Of a stretch of DNA of 64,000 bases, positions 55,187-64,000 are shown piece by piece (position 1 is the first letter of the stretch; the number at the start of each line of letters is the position of its first letter). The notes beneath the pieces are model-generated. The model ran no database searches and was not told where the DNA came from. It was given only the letters and a program-made list of their open reading frames with translations. This DNA comes from Pisolithus tinctorius (lineage: Eukaryota; Basidiomycota; Agaricomycetes; Boletales; Pisolithaceae): positions 3,782,001 through 3,846,000 of the forward strand of contig JANFAH010000003.1 in NCBI GenBank assembly GCA_024663395.1, written 5' to 3'. The position numbers were made by a program, and so were the translations under genes.

Positions 55187-56319
55187 CTAAGTCAGCGATA
55201 AACTATGGACTGACGAAAATGCCCTCTGGCGCCACTTAGAAGCCCTCGAAGATGAAAATGACTGCGATGAAGACTGCAACTGCGTAGGATGCCTACTCGT
55301 CAATCCACCAGATGGTGATGAGCTTCCTGTGTCTGACTCGGATGATGAGAAGAGGAAGAGCGCGCGCCCCCGCAACTGGAGCAGATTCGGAGAAAGAAAG
55401 CGACTTTCATGGGCCGGGACCTTCTGCCGAAGGTCCTGAAGATTCTCGACACCATTCATGGAGAGGGACTTTCGTTGTCCCTCTTCCTTGATGCGCTCAG
55501 CTGGGGAGATTAGCGATGTACTGCGTCAGATAGGGGCCGTTATGCACGCACCAGGTTGTTGCTCAGTGAAGAGCTACCAGTGATTCTCTCGCGCTGGTAC
55601 AAGCCCCCACGAAACAAGAACAAGGGCCGTCGGCCTGCGGGAGCTCGTCGAACGCTCGAGATATTTGCTATCGAATGTGTAGATCGTCTACTCGAATGCC
55701 AAATGGAACGTGTTGCCTCGCGTTTAGTATCGCCTCCTTCCGACCTGTCTGAGACTTACCTGACGGAGTTTGACTTCAAGGCTTTTATGGAGATGTTGAA
55801 AGAGGAGGCACCATTAGTGTGGAACGTGATGGCTCGGTTCTCATACAGCGACAAACAGTAGTTGCGGAACATGCACAAGGATCCGGACATGGTATAGTGT
55901 TCCCCATTTTCTTGTGTGGTCCGGCACTGAGTCAAATCTCAATACTCCTACAGGTAATTCTGCATCAGATTGCACAGGCTCAATACACCCGTTCTCACAG
56001 TCGCGGTCGGATAGCAAAGTTGTGGGCACTTTACCTTAAGTCATGTGGACTCTCAGCCCGTGCTTTCGATGCGCTTCATAACCTCGGCCTCCTGATGAGC
56101 CATAAGTGGGCAGCCAATATGCTATGGCATTCTTGCAGACGAGCAATGGAAGCAGCAAGAGATGACATTCAGTACTTGCCATGGATCATATCCCATGACA
56201 CTGAATGCCACCAGGTCGAAATAAAAGCGGCATCTCGCTGCAGTGTGCGTGTGAGGGAATTACATAAAGTTGTCCTGGGTTTGAATTTTGGATATTGCCT
56301 CGGAATACACCAACACTCG
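54930..56319. repeat. 55-bp inverted repeats enclosing a gene relic
   Basis: Positions 54930-54984 and the reverse complement of 56265-56319 are identical except for one base (ATATCCGAAATTC against ATATCCAAAATTC). Weaker similarity continues inward (TCACAC). They enclose 1280 bp containing the DUF6589-like pseudogene. Confidence 0.88.
55187..56215 (+). pseudogene. DUF6589-like protein, decayed and truncated
   Basis: Plus strand: CDEDCNCVGCL (about 55260), ILDTIHGEGLSLSLFLDALS then WGD, TAG, RCTAS (55441-55520), RYARTRLLLSEELPVILSRW then YKPPR (55540-55610). It continues ETYLTEFDFKAFMEMLKEEA with PLVWNVMARF (55755-55840), SYSDKQ, TAG, LRNMHKDPDM (to 55891). After an intron (GTATAG...CAG) it reads VILHQIAQAQYTRSHSRG and KLWALYLKSCGLSARAFDAL, ending IQYLPWIISHDT (56205). 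This order matches the Agaricomycete DUF6589-type family as I know it, where HD(N) is followed by a long C-terminal domain that is missing here. Two in-frame TAG codons (near 55513 and at 55859) and the truncation make it a pseudogene. Confidence 0.7.
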
Positions 56320-56523
56320 GAATACGCAGCGGGCTGCCTGAGCCGCGGCTTTCGTGGCTGTGCGATTTTACCTGTTTTCGCAACTAAGTCAGTTTATGTT
56401 TGCCTAGGGGAGACTAGCTACAAGTACTTAGGGTTCGATGATACTCTGCACGCCGCACCGAAACGACCATCGTCTCGAACCAATTCAAGCTCCTCCCTCC
56501 TTTCAGGAATATTTAATCTATTA
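56216..56523. other. Flank containing the right 55-bp inverted repeat
   Basis: No gene; the right arm is 56265-56319. Ends at the TA preceding the MITE-like element. Confidence 0.45.
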
Positions 56524-57125
56524 GGGGAATTCACAGCACGTTTTCGTACGCCGTTTTCGTGCGATTTTAAATTTCATTTTGGACAGGCCCACTACTGAGT
56601 GACTGAGTGACTTGAGAACGATGTGAAAACGGCAAAGCTTGGACGTTTTCACGGGCGCCAGTGCTGACTCAGCCTGTCAGACATCATTTCCCCAATCTAT
56701 GCCTCATAGTAATAAGCCGAAGGGGCAGTCAACACAATATCACTGGTTGAGGAGGTACTATGCAGGTGTTCATCAGATGATTCAGAGCTTGTGCTCTCAG
56801 AACCACTGGAATTGGAGTCAGAAGAGGTTGGGGGATCAAAGTATGAGTGAGATTCAGCAAGTAGAGTAACCAGATAGACATCAAGAAGGACTTCTACAGC
56901 TTTCTGCCTTTCTGTGGTGCGAGGCAATATATGGTTTCCGATGACTTGTTCAAGATAATTGCTTATCTACACACATTCAAACCTCGGAAACAGCCAAAAT
57001 GAAGCCAAACCGGGGGATACCAAAGCAAACCGCCGTTTTCGGCCTTACCCAGTCAACGAAAACAAATCGAAAACGGCATCAAAAACAAACGAAAACGACG
57101 CATGAAAACGCGCTGTGAATTCCCC
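56524..57125. mobile_element. MITE-like TIR element, 602 bp, TA flanks
   Basis: Left end GGGGAATTCACAGC(A)CGTTTTC and right end (reverse complement) GGGGAATTCACAGC(G)CGTTTTC are matching terminal inverted repeats. Similarity continues through CG(C/T)CGTTTTCGT for about 35 bp. Both ends are flanked outward by TA (56522-56523 and 57126-57127), the target duplication of Tc1/mariner-type insertion. CGT(T)TTC/GAAAACG words recur below the termini. Inside, the minus strand at 56927-56697 reads MPRTTERQKAVEVLLDVYLV and an acidic Ser-rich run, like the first exon of a transposase. The element is too short to be autonomous. Confidence 0.85.
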
Positions 57126-57867
57126 TATGTATTCAATGGCGCCGTCTGGCTCGTCCGCCTTCGGAATCTTTTTTTCCCCCTCAATTTTAGGTCTCGCTCT
57201 TGTCTCGGGTCATCCGACTTTCTGTCCTCGGGATGGGCATTGTGTGTGCTTCCTTCCCCTTTTGATCACAAAAATTTTCACCCGCCCTCAGTGTCTGCCA
57301 TCTCTGTCGGGAACTGGCACAAGCCTACTTTTCTTTCCTAATAGTGATGATTTCTTGTCAGTCGTCACCGCCAAGTATAACATCAAACTTGTGTCACGTT
57401 GACCAGTGAAGACTTGCTGCACTAACTGCCGGTGCTACTGCTGGCGGGTATTTTAAACAGACTGTAACTTACTTGCATCATCAGAATCGCTGATTCGTTT
57501 GCAGTCTATCGTCCTCGTGTCATTCATACTCGTACTTCTTCATCAGGGAACATCTGAGGCCTTTAAAGCGGGCCTCCACCAAAGTTTGTGTTCCGTATTG
57601 TTATTCTCCCGCTCATTTGAATGATATTCATGGGCCAAGTAGTGTCTCTTGTCGATATCCAGCACTCCTGCTTGTCAGCATAGGTGTCAACCTCGGAACT
57701 CTCAAGTTGTTCCTCCTCATTCTCCGCTAGGCCCATTGTGCCTCCGAATCATATAATTTTGACTGCCCTGCAAGGCCTTTATTCTGTCGCCCTCTGTGTG
57801 AGATAATCCATTTGAATCCCCTCCGTCATCGCCACCTCTGCCCTTTTATACTGCGCCGTCCACTTCC
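57126..57867. other. No gene recognised
   Basis: Possible upstream exons of the following fragment, but no motif supports them. Confidence 0.3.
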
Positions 57868-58250
57868 TTGACATCTTCGCAGGCCGAAGATCCACCACTA
57901 GACTCTCCCGCCCATTCTCTGCCACAACTATCCAGAGCCGCCAACAGGTTCACATCCCTGCCACATACCAACCCTCTTCCGCTCCCCTTGACACCCCTAG
58001 TAGAGCTCGAGACGAATTCCCTTGTGGAAGCCTACCCTGTACTTGACACCACAGCGGATTTTACGCTGGACGACGAGGGGCTCACCACGCTTGAAAAAAT
58101 TTACCTTTTCTCCCACGGTAGATCTGCACACCACAAGTAAGCTCCGTCCTATTTCCTACTTCGTTACTGTGGCGCAAGTTCAGTCACATCTCACATGTAG
58201 GGTATTTATTTCACATGCATTACCATCACTAGAAGATAGGGCCGTCGGGG
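57868..58250 (+). pseudogene. HEAT-repeat protein fragment, possibly PP4 regulatory subunit 1-like
   Basis: The open frame from 57868 ends TLDDEGLTTLEKIYLFSHGR SAHHK. A 61-nt intron (GTAAGC ... TAG) is followed by VFISHALPSLED (58200-58240), in phase. The pattern LTTLEKIYLFS(R)..HRVFIA(HA)LP resembles the first HEAT repeat of fungal PP4R1-like proteins, from memory only. Homologs would continue for hundreds of residues; here the similarity ends near 58250, so this is a 5' gene fragment. Confidence 0.45.
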
Positions 58251-58924
58251 ACGGCAGGCACCTTATTTATGGATGCGACATAGATCCCCATAATTTACAT
58301 GCGAGTTTTCGATGTCTAAAGATCACATACCGCTTATTGCTCCGCTGTCAACTCCTCTGTCTCTGCAACGTCTCCCCATCCTCGTTCGCAAGTACACAGC
58401 GCAGCAGTGCATTAGCATTGAGCTTGGATGGGCTAAGCCTACAATCCTACATAGTTACATGCCTACAATTCATTGTCACCATGATTTGAATCGGACTTTG
58501 TTTTCGGGAGGATCGCGGTTGCCGAAAAATGCGCGACGAATTTCGGGGTGCAGTGACCTTGTAAACAAGGTGATTTCTAGCGCATGTCACTCCACTTGAA
58601 GCTGTCATTTTTATTGAATGAAATAGACACCATTTTCAATGACAAGGAGACTTTTATTTCAATGACCTTAACACTTTTTTTAGTAGGCCAAATGGACACT
58701 GAAATTCAATGACACACTGTTCTTCAGCTGTTCCAACACTCAGCAAAAGTGATTTACACATTGAATTTTAGTGATTTAACTTTTCGTAGCGAAAACGTGA
58801 TAGGGTACGAAAATCCACCCACCCATGATTGGGAAAAACATGGCAGGGATGTGCAAATCAACACGTGACATGTCATGATACTCCCGGGCCTGCCGTGGGC
58901 TTTGTTCTTTGGAAAACCACCATA
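58251..58924. other. AT-rich flank with TTCAATGAC repeats, no gene
   Basis: The word TTCAATGAC occurs at about 58636, 58659 and 58707 in an AT-rich stretch (58600-58800). The WD40 start follows. No other coding feature is seen. Confidence 0.5.
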
Positions 58925-60778
58925 ATGCCAGCATATGTCGAGCACAAGACCCTAGTTGGTGAACATGGCGATTCCGTGAACACTGTTGCCTTTTCTCCCT
59001 GTGGGAAATATCTCGCGAGTGGTTCTTCCGACCACTCCATCTGTATATGGAGTGTACACAAAGGTTCTTTTCTCTTTCGCGTTGTATTCGATAGCGCTAT
59101 CAATATCCTCCATTGGCACCCCACTCGAGAAGAGACCTTGATATGCGGCTGCGAAGATGGCTCAGTGCTATCCATGAGTGATTTCAGACCCGTAAGTAAC
59201 AGTAACCTCTTTCGGAGTCATCATAATCAACGAACAGTGATAAATTCTTCAGAGTGGATTTGAAAAGAAGGTTATCTGTCTGGGCGTCAAAGCTCCTGTT
59301 TTCTGTATGGACATTGACGCAAGTGCAAATCTGTGGGCAATAGGTGTTGGCAACCAAGTTAATATCACCGCTGGCGATAATCAAGGTGGGTGACTACCAA
59401 GAATCCTACGCTTCTTAGTCCAATTAAAATCTGCAGATGAATATACTGCTGCAACTAGGCTACCTCCCCCGCCTAAAGTCGAGGCCAAATACACTGAGAA
59501 TGATTCACGTATCCGACTGCGTGCCCTTCACTTCATTGGTGGTGGCCGCAACCTTATTGTCTCCTACCTCAACCATGGTATAGTGTAAGTACCATGCGGA
59601 GATAGTCGTTTCAGATCATGCCGAGGTTTTTCAGGGCGTGGAATATCGTTGACAAGACCATTACATGGCACGTCAAGCCCCCCTCAATTTCTCAAATGTG
59701 AGTTTTGCAGGTGCATGGGACGCGCTCATTCGTATATCTCAATGTCACAATAGTGCGAGCTCCGCCATTCGCCATGACATAAATGTCCTTGTTGTAAATA
59801 CTCTGCAAGATGGTCTTTGTCTTTACAAAATAGGTAGCAAGAAGGCCATCTGGAAATGGGACCATGAGGCAGAGTGCGATGTACAATGCCCTTCGTCAAT
59901 TTCATTTCTGCATGGAGGGCGAGCTGTGGTCTCGGGTGCAATTACTGGAAATGTCCGTGTCTGGAACATGGATTCGAAGGATCTGTATCAGGTTCTCCCG
60001 CATGGCGGTAAGTGGTCGAGTGAGATTACTGGGCTCAAGTGTTGACCACGCCGGTTTAGGTGACGTTATACAAGCTCTAGCGGTAAGCATAATGAGATAT
60101 CCTATTTCTCGTCTGTGATGCGGTAGCCGATATCCCTACAGACTTATCAACAGGGTGCATGGAACTATATTGCAGTCGGATCTGCATTGAAAGGGCAGGG
60201 CACCTATATTAAAATTTGGAAGGCAGACATCAGTTCGTACCTCCCTGACTCATGTTTGATGTAATTAATCTGGACTTCACAGCCTCTTCTTCGGATATCG
60301 TTGAAGAATTCTGGCATCGGTTGATGGTTCGTTATGTTTTCTTACCGTTGTAAGTGGCGTTTAGGTTCACTCGACTTACTATTTTGGAGGTCGTACGTTT
60401 TTCTATGGATTTGAGTGATTACGGGCGCGTAGCGTTAGCAGTAGTATTCACCATACTATGGGCCGCCGCTGCTTTTGCTGCCGTACGGTTAATGTGGTTG
60501 CGTATCCCGTGGGGAGGGATTTGTGAGGATATCATCAATTTTGTGCGCGTGGTTGATTTCCCATCCACACGAACCCAAAAACTAACACTATTTAGGTGCG
60601 AAATGTGGCGTATACAGGACTGTCGCTTGGGTTATGGCTGGCATCAGAGGGATGCCTTGTCCTTCTTACAGCGAGAGGTTTTATTCGTGATGTAGCTGTG
60701 GCAATGGTGGATTGGCTGCGGTCGGCAGTTCGCTCCTTCCTTGATTTACCTCCACCAGTCCATCATCAGCAGGAGTAA
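58925..60778 (+). CDS. WD40-repeat protein with C-terminal membrane region
   Basis: Exons from the start are 58925-59191, 59253-59385, 59437-59584, 59635-59697, 59754-60007, 60060-60082 and 60154-60232, then a part from 60283 to about 60317, one starting near 60382 and a last exon ending at 60778. Phases agree through exon 7. WD40 units: HGDSVNTVAFSPCGKYLASG then SSDHSICIWSV; FLHGGRAVVSGAITGNVRVW; GAWNYIAVGS with YIKIW. A hydrophobic segment (VALAVVFTILWAAAAFAAV, about 60425-60485) and SLGLWLASEGCLVLLTARG suggest a C-terminal membrane hairpin. The last residues are PPPVHHQQE. Exon 8 to 9 has an ambiguous acceptor (GAG against TAG, the latter leading to a stop). The protein is about 450 aa and probably functional. 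Confidence 0.75.
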
Positions 60779-61979
60779 CGGTCTCATAGTTCCCAAAACC
60801 TACCATTCTGTCCATCACACATCATATTTGAAATTGTACGATCTATGTATATCTTTCCAATGCAAAACTTGCCAACAGGGCAAGCTCTCGTAATTTCAAC
60901 ATCCGTAAGTACATGCCTCCAATTGAATCTTAGTCAAGGCACAAGCAGTCTCCAATTCAACCTTAGTCGGCGAAGTCCGGAATCATGTTCCCTGACAAGT
61001 GCTGTTATTCCTGGACGCATCCTGGTCCAGGTCTGAAAATTGTTTTGTCCCCCGAGTTTTTGCCGGACCGAAATGGCCGGGTTGTCTGTTTTTGGAAATA
61101 ACCCTGTTATGGGGGGCCTAACTTTTGGGGCGTCCAGTCTGAGAACAGTGAGTCTAGAGAAAATGGCTCTGAGGTCGAGGGTAAAGGTAGTTCAAGCAGT
61201 GTCAATGATGGTCTGGATGAAGACTTAACACTGTATTCATTCTGACCAGGAGTGGAGGCACAATGATACTTACTTCCATTTCTCCAGTCTCAGTTAGGTC
61301 GCAGTCGGGAACGTTTCCAGAAAACTTCCCGCTTCCGTTATCACTTGATGAGGATAGAGCACAAAAAACAGTCTCGAGCTTGCGTCAGATCTTCGTGCAG
61401 AATGCAGCGTCCGACTTTGTTTTCCTTCACGTTCAAGGGCGCCATGAGACGACCGAGGACGATCGAAATCTAGCCCCCCCTCGGATGTGGGGAGAGGAAA
61501 TCCTCTACCTACGAGTTCTCGTTTGTTCTCCGTTAAATTCATACAGTTATATCTATTCGCAATACTAGAATTGGAGAGGCTCGAACTACGGTGCAATTCC
61601 TTCGGTCCGTGGCGGTGTGCCCTGAACCAGCGAGGAAGACACCCAAAGCATCGCTGGTATGGATATCTTTGAGCTATGTCCATCAGGCATTCATTTCCGT
61701 TCGAAGAAAGCAGGGGATAGCATCAAGCCAGGGGAGCTGAACATCATGTTCAGGGACTCCCCTGTTTGTTGCCGGTGTGGGTAATAGCTATGGCGCACTC
61801 TGGGACCCCAGTTCAATCCACGCACATTACTGTTGGTGATCAACTCTTGGTAGACCAAGGTATTAAGAAGTACGAGTACGAGCTGTGCTAGATGCTACAG
61901 ATCGCCGCAGGAACAGAAACAGCCTGAATGATGGTGTCGTCACCATAAGCAACATTGTTGGTTAGACTGTAAGCACGAA
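60779..61979. other. No gene recognised
   Basis: CTCCAATT(G/C)AA(C/T)CTTAGTC occurs twice near 60930-60965. Short open frames have no domain. Confidence 0.35.
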
Positions 61980-62054
61980 GACCACGATTGATAATACACC
62001 CGCCCTCCGGGCAGTCCAGGACACGGTGATTTTTTCTCGTGCTTGTCGGGTCAC
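61980..62054. repeat. 75-bp segment, inverted copy of 38344-38417
   Basis: The reverse complement of 61980-62054 matches 38344-38417 (GTGACCCGACAAGCACGAGA, GGAGGGCGGGTGTATTATC), including the end of the F-box gene. Here it is separated from the large inverted arm (62987) by 932 bp; on the left the gap is only 30 bp. Confidence 0.88.
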
Positions 62055-62986
62055 GTTGTTGAACACTGTTTGTGTCTACTGCGTGGATTGGGGGATCTTG
62101 GCACAGACGCTGGGGCCTTATATTGCTTCTGACATGAACAGGGGTCGACGAGGGGGTAAGACGTCACTAGCTGTGTTGCCAAGATGTTATCAATCTGCAG
62201 CCCCCATCGATCGGTGTAAGGGGTGTTGGCGTTGGGGGCCTTCAGGGAGAGCAAGTGAACGCCGCCGAAACACGATCAGCGTGCGAGGTCAAGAGAGGCT
62301 ACGGGGTTTGGGGATTATTGGTCAGTAGTTATTCTGGATTCTGGTGGATGTCATTCGACGTTTGGTGGCGACGGCATCTTGCGTTTGGGGTTGGGGTGGG
62401 TGTCTCACTCACTTAAAACGACAGGGGAGAGCTCTGTGACGCTGGCAGCGATGTCTACAACAACTGTGTTCGGCTTCTTTGCATTATCTGGCGGCCAGCG
62501 AGTGCAGTCATCAAGACCTGGGGCGACGTCGAAGACATACCATTGTTTGTACGACACTACGGTGCAATGTACATCCGGCGCGATCTTTCCTGCGCAGCTT
62601 CGGGTGTACAGTCCATTCAACGATACAGTCCACGTCGACGATACTGTCACCTTCGTGGTGGCGAGAACATACATCCCAAAGTGGCACTTCCTGATTGTCC
62701 ATGCGCATTTGTCTTTGGTCTTGGGATCATAAGCTTTTCTCTCATGGGCAGTTGTACACTGCACTGTCACATATCCGCCATCGCGAACATGCTCGAGTGC
62801 TTCTTCCCCCTGGAGCCAACGTAACCTACAATGTCACCTTCCCAGAAATCCTACTTTAACTAGGTAGCATACTAAAGTCGCAGGCGGTCGTGTATCCTTA
62901 GCGTTCAGCGTCGTTTATTTGCGATTGAACACTGAGTACTACTACATTTCAAACTCCACCGCCGGAGCGAAGCGAGGCGCCTCTTG
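62055..62986 (+). pseudogene. Insertion between repeat segments holding an unknown gene relic
   Basis: The plus strand reads MSTTTVFGFFALSG (about 62450) and AQLRVYSPFNDTVHVDDTV then TFVVARTYIP (62590-62680), and in another frame LPDCPCAFVFGLGII (about 62685-62730). The order resembles a small mushroom-specific family of unknown function; the middle part is deleted and the frame broken. The minus strand also has a 121-codon open frame (62770-62405), which I treat as its shadow. Confidence 0.4.
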
Positions 62987-64000
62987 TAGTGTTTGACCCA
63001 TAATACGTTGACGAAGTAAGCATGAAGAAGAAGAAAAAAGTAAATAATATTTGTTCTCCGACAGCCACGATTTTCGTGGATTTCATTGCATGTAGTGTAT
63101 TGAGTCCCTCGATCGTCATATTTAACCAAAGCCTCTAGCGTTGAAAGTTTAAGAGCTTGGGAAAACTGAATTGTGAGAGTAGTCTGGACCCGCTGAGAGA
63201 GAATAAGAAGCTGCGTACATTTTACGCCCTACATGTTCCGTGACACGGCAGCCAGCTCAGAAGTGACTGGTGGGACAAACCCTACCGACAAAGAAACCTG
63301 ACAATTGGTTCGCAAAGGGCACGGACACAGAAATGGCAGAGAAACTACTTACTTTGTATAGCCAAAGACATGATAAATAAAACCAAGGATTTTCGCAGTA
63401 CCAGCACTGGCCACCATGGCGCTGTACAGGCTAAATAGAGTACAGTAATGTAGTCCGTTCCTACTCGGTCAACTAGCCAACCAGCGATGGGCGACGCTGC
63501 AAGAAGTCAGAAGGTGTGTAGCCAGATGAGATTTAACTGACAGATCAGAGCTGGTATGAAAGCAGCGAGGTAACGGCAAGGTAGGCTCTTCCATGCTATT
63601 CACAACACCGCTGAGAAGATGAGTCATAAAACTGGGAAGTGTAGGTGGTATTTACCCAAAAACCGATGGCATGAACAGGGCAGTGAGAACACGAGGCGAT
63701 CGCAACAAATTGGTAATAACAGAAAGCAGAGAAGTTTCTGCACAAGGGCGGCTTCGGAATCTTGTAGCATCCCAGCCAACGACTGACGACGTGAGATTCA
63801 GGCATGATGATGATGAGTCCAAGTTCCAAAACATTTGTTTGGTCAGATATCGCTGTCGTCACCATCAGGACAAAGTCTGATGGAATGGAAGTCAGTGGAC
63901 GTTGTACGTCTGTTACCAAACAGGCCGCCGACGCCGACCCAGTTGGTGGGTGATACGCAACCCATGGGTCGATGCCCCATGCGATAGCTTCATGCCTTTC
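62987..64000 (-). pseudogene. Inverted duplicate of the decayed MFS transporter, continues past the edge
   Basis: The reverse complement of 37299-38313, with the same motifs on the minus strand (DLLRSPRVLTALFMPSVFG near 63650, SPIAGWLVDRVG near 63495, VPPVTSELAAVS near 63250). One base less than the left copy near 63868 keeps DFVLMVTTAISDQTNVLELG open here, where the left copy stops at HDGDDSDI. Truncated by the window end. Confidence 0.85.

Noticed and set aside
61560..61690. Possible tRNA on the minus strand (TAGCTCAAAG and GTTCGAGCC box-like words)
   Set aside because: The boxes are too far apart, the D arm does not close and no acceptor stem pairs.

Overview
The window looks like accessory, transposon-rich DNA from a mushroom-forming basidiomycete (Agaricomycetes). 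Reasons: spliceosomal introns of about 50-65 nt with GTRNGY donors and CAG/TAG acceptors, a CACTA-type Tnp2 transposase, F-box, WD40 and 7-TM protein families that are typically expanded in that class, and large amounts of degraded gene-family sequence. No tRNA, rRNA, CRISPR or prokaryotic feature was found.

Layout. 1-15.7 kb: a tandem array of a seven-transmembrane (GPCR-topology) gene family. Four minus-strand copies with four exons each are readable (A 1058-2259, C 4847-6054, D 9578-10783, E 13783-15023), an upstream block of a further copy lies at the left edge, and two decayed inverted relics sit on the plus strand (B about 3.27-4.13 kb, F about 7.03-7.44 kb). D (344 aa) and E (355 aa) are intact. 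A carries one nonsense codon and C one net +1 frameshift. 15714-17576: a 1.86 kb stretch with no CpG at all. 18.3-21.8 kb: two paralogous loci with repeated exon-like modules, and between them a truncated carnosine N-methyltransferase (N2227) fragment. 22.9-27.2 kb: a frameshifted CACTA Tnp2 transposase. 29.7-33.3 kb: a large multi-exon gene with a triplicated two-exon module.

34.1-35.8 and 49.2-50.8 kb: two near-identical direct repeats of about 1.65 kb. Each contains an array of seven imperfect hairpins, organised as a roughly 142-bp dimeric repeat whose arms appear to co-vary. 37.2-38.3 kb and 62.99-64.0 kb (running off the right edge): a near-identical inverted duplication of a decayed MFS transporter. 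Between these lie an F-box gene, two small paralogs that both need the same -1 frame change, an F-box/possible nucleotidyltransferase gene, a zinc-binding protein gene whose first exon copies the histone H3 tail, a truncated Tc1/mariner-like transposase, and a two-exon membrane/coiled-coil gene.

51.9-60.8 kb: a RING-finger gene, a low-complexity gene, a DUF6589-like pseudogene enclosed by 55-bp inverted repeats, a 602-bp TA-flanked TIR element (MITE), a truncated HEAT-repeat gene fragment and an apparently intact WD40 gene with a C-terminal membrane region. The genes do not form a pathway. The region reads as a recombination and transposition sink in which lineage-specific families duplicate and decay. 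Exon borders were placed by eye from splice motifs, phase and comparison among paralogs within the window. Family names rest on recalled motif patterns, not on searches.
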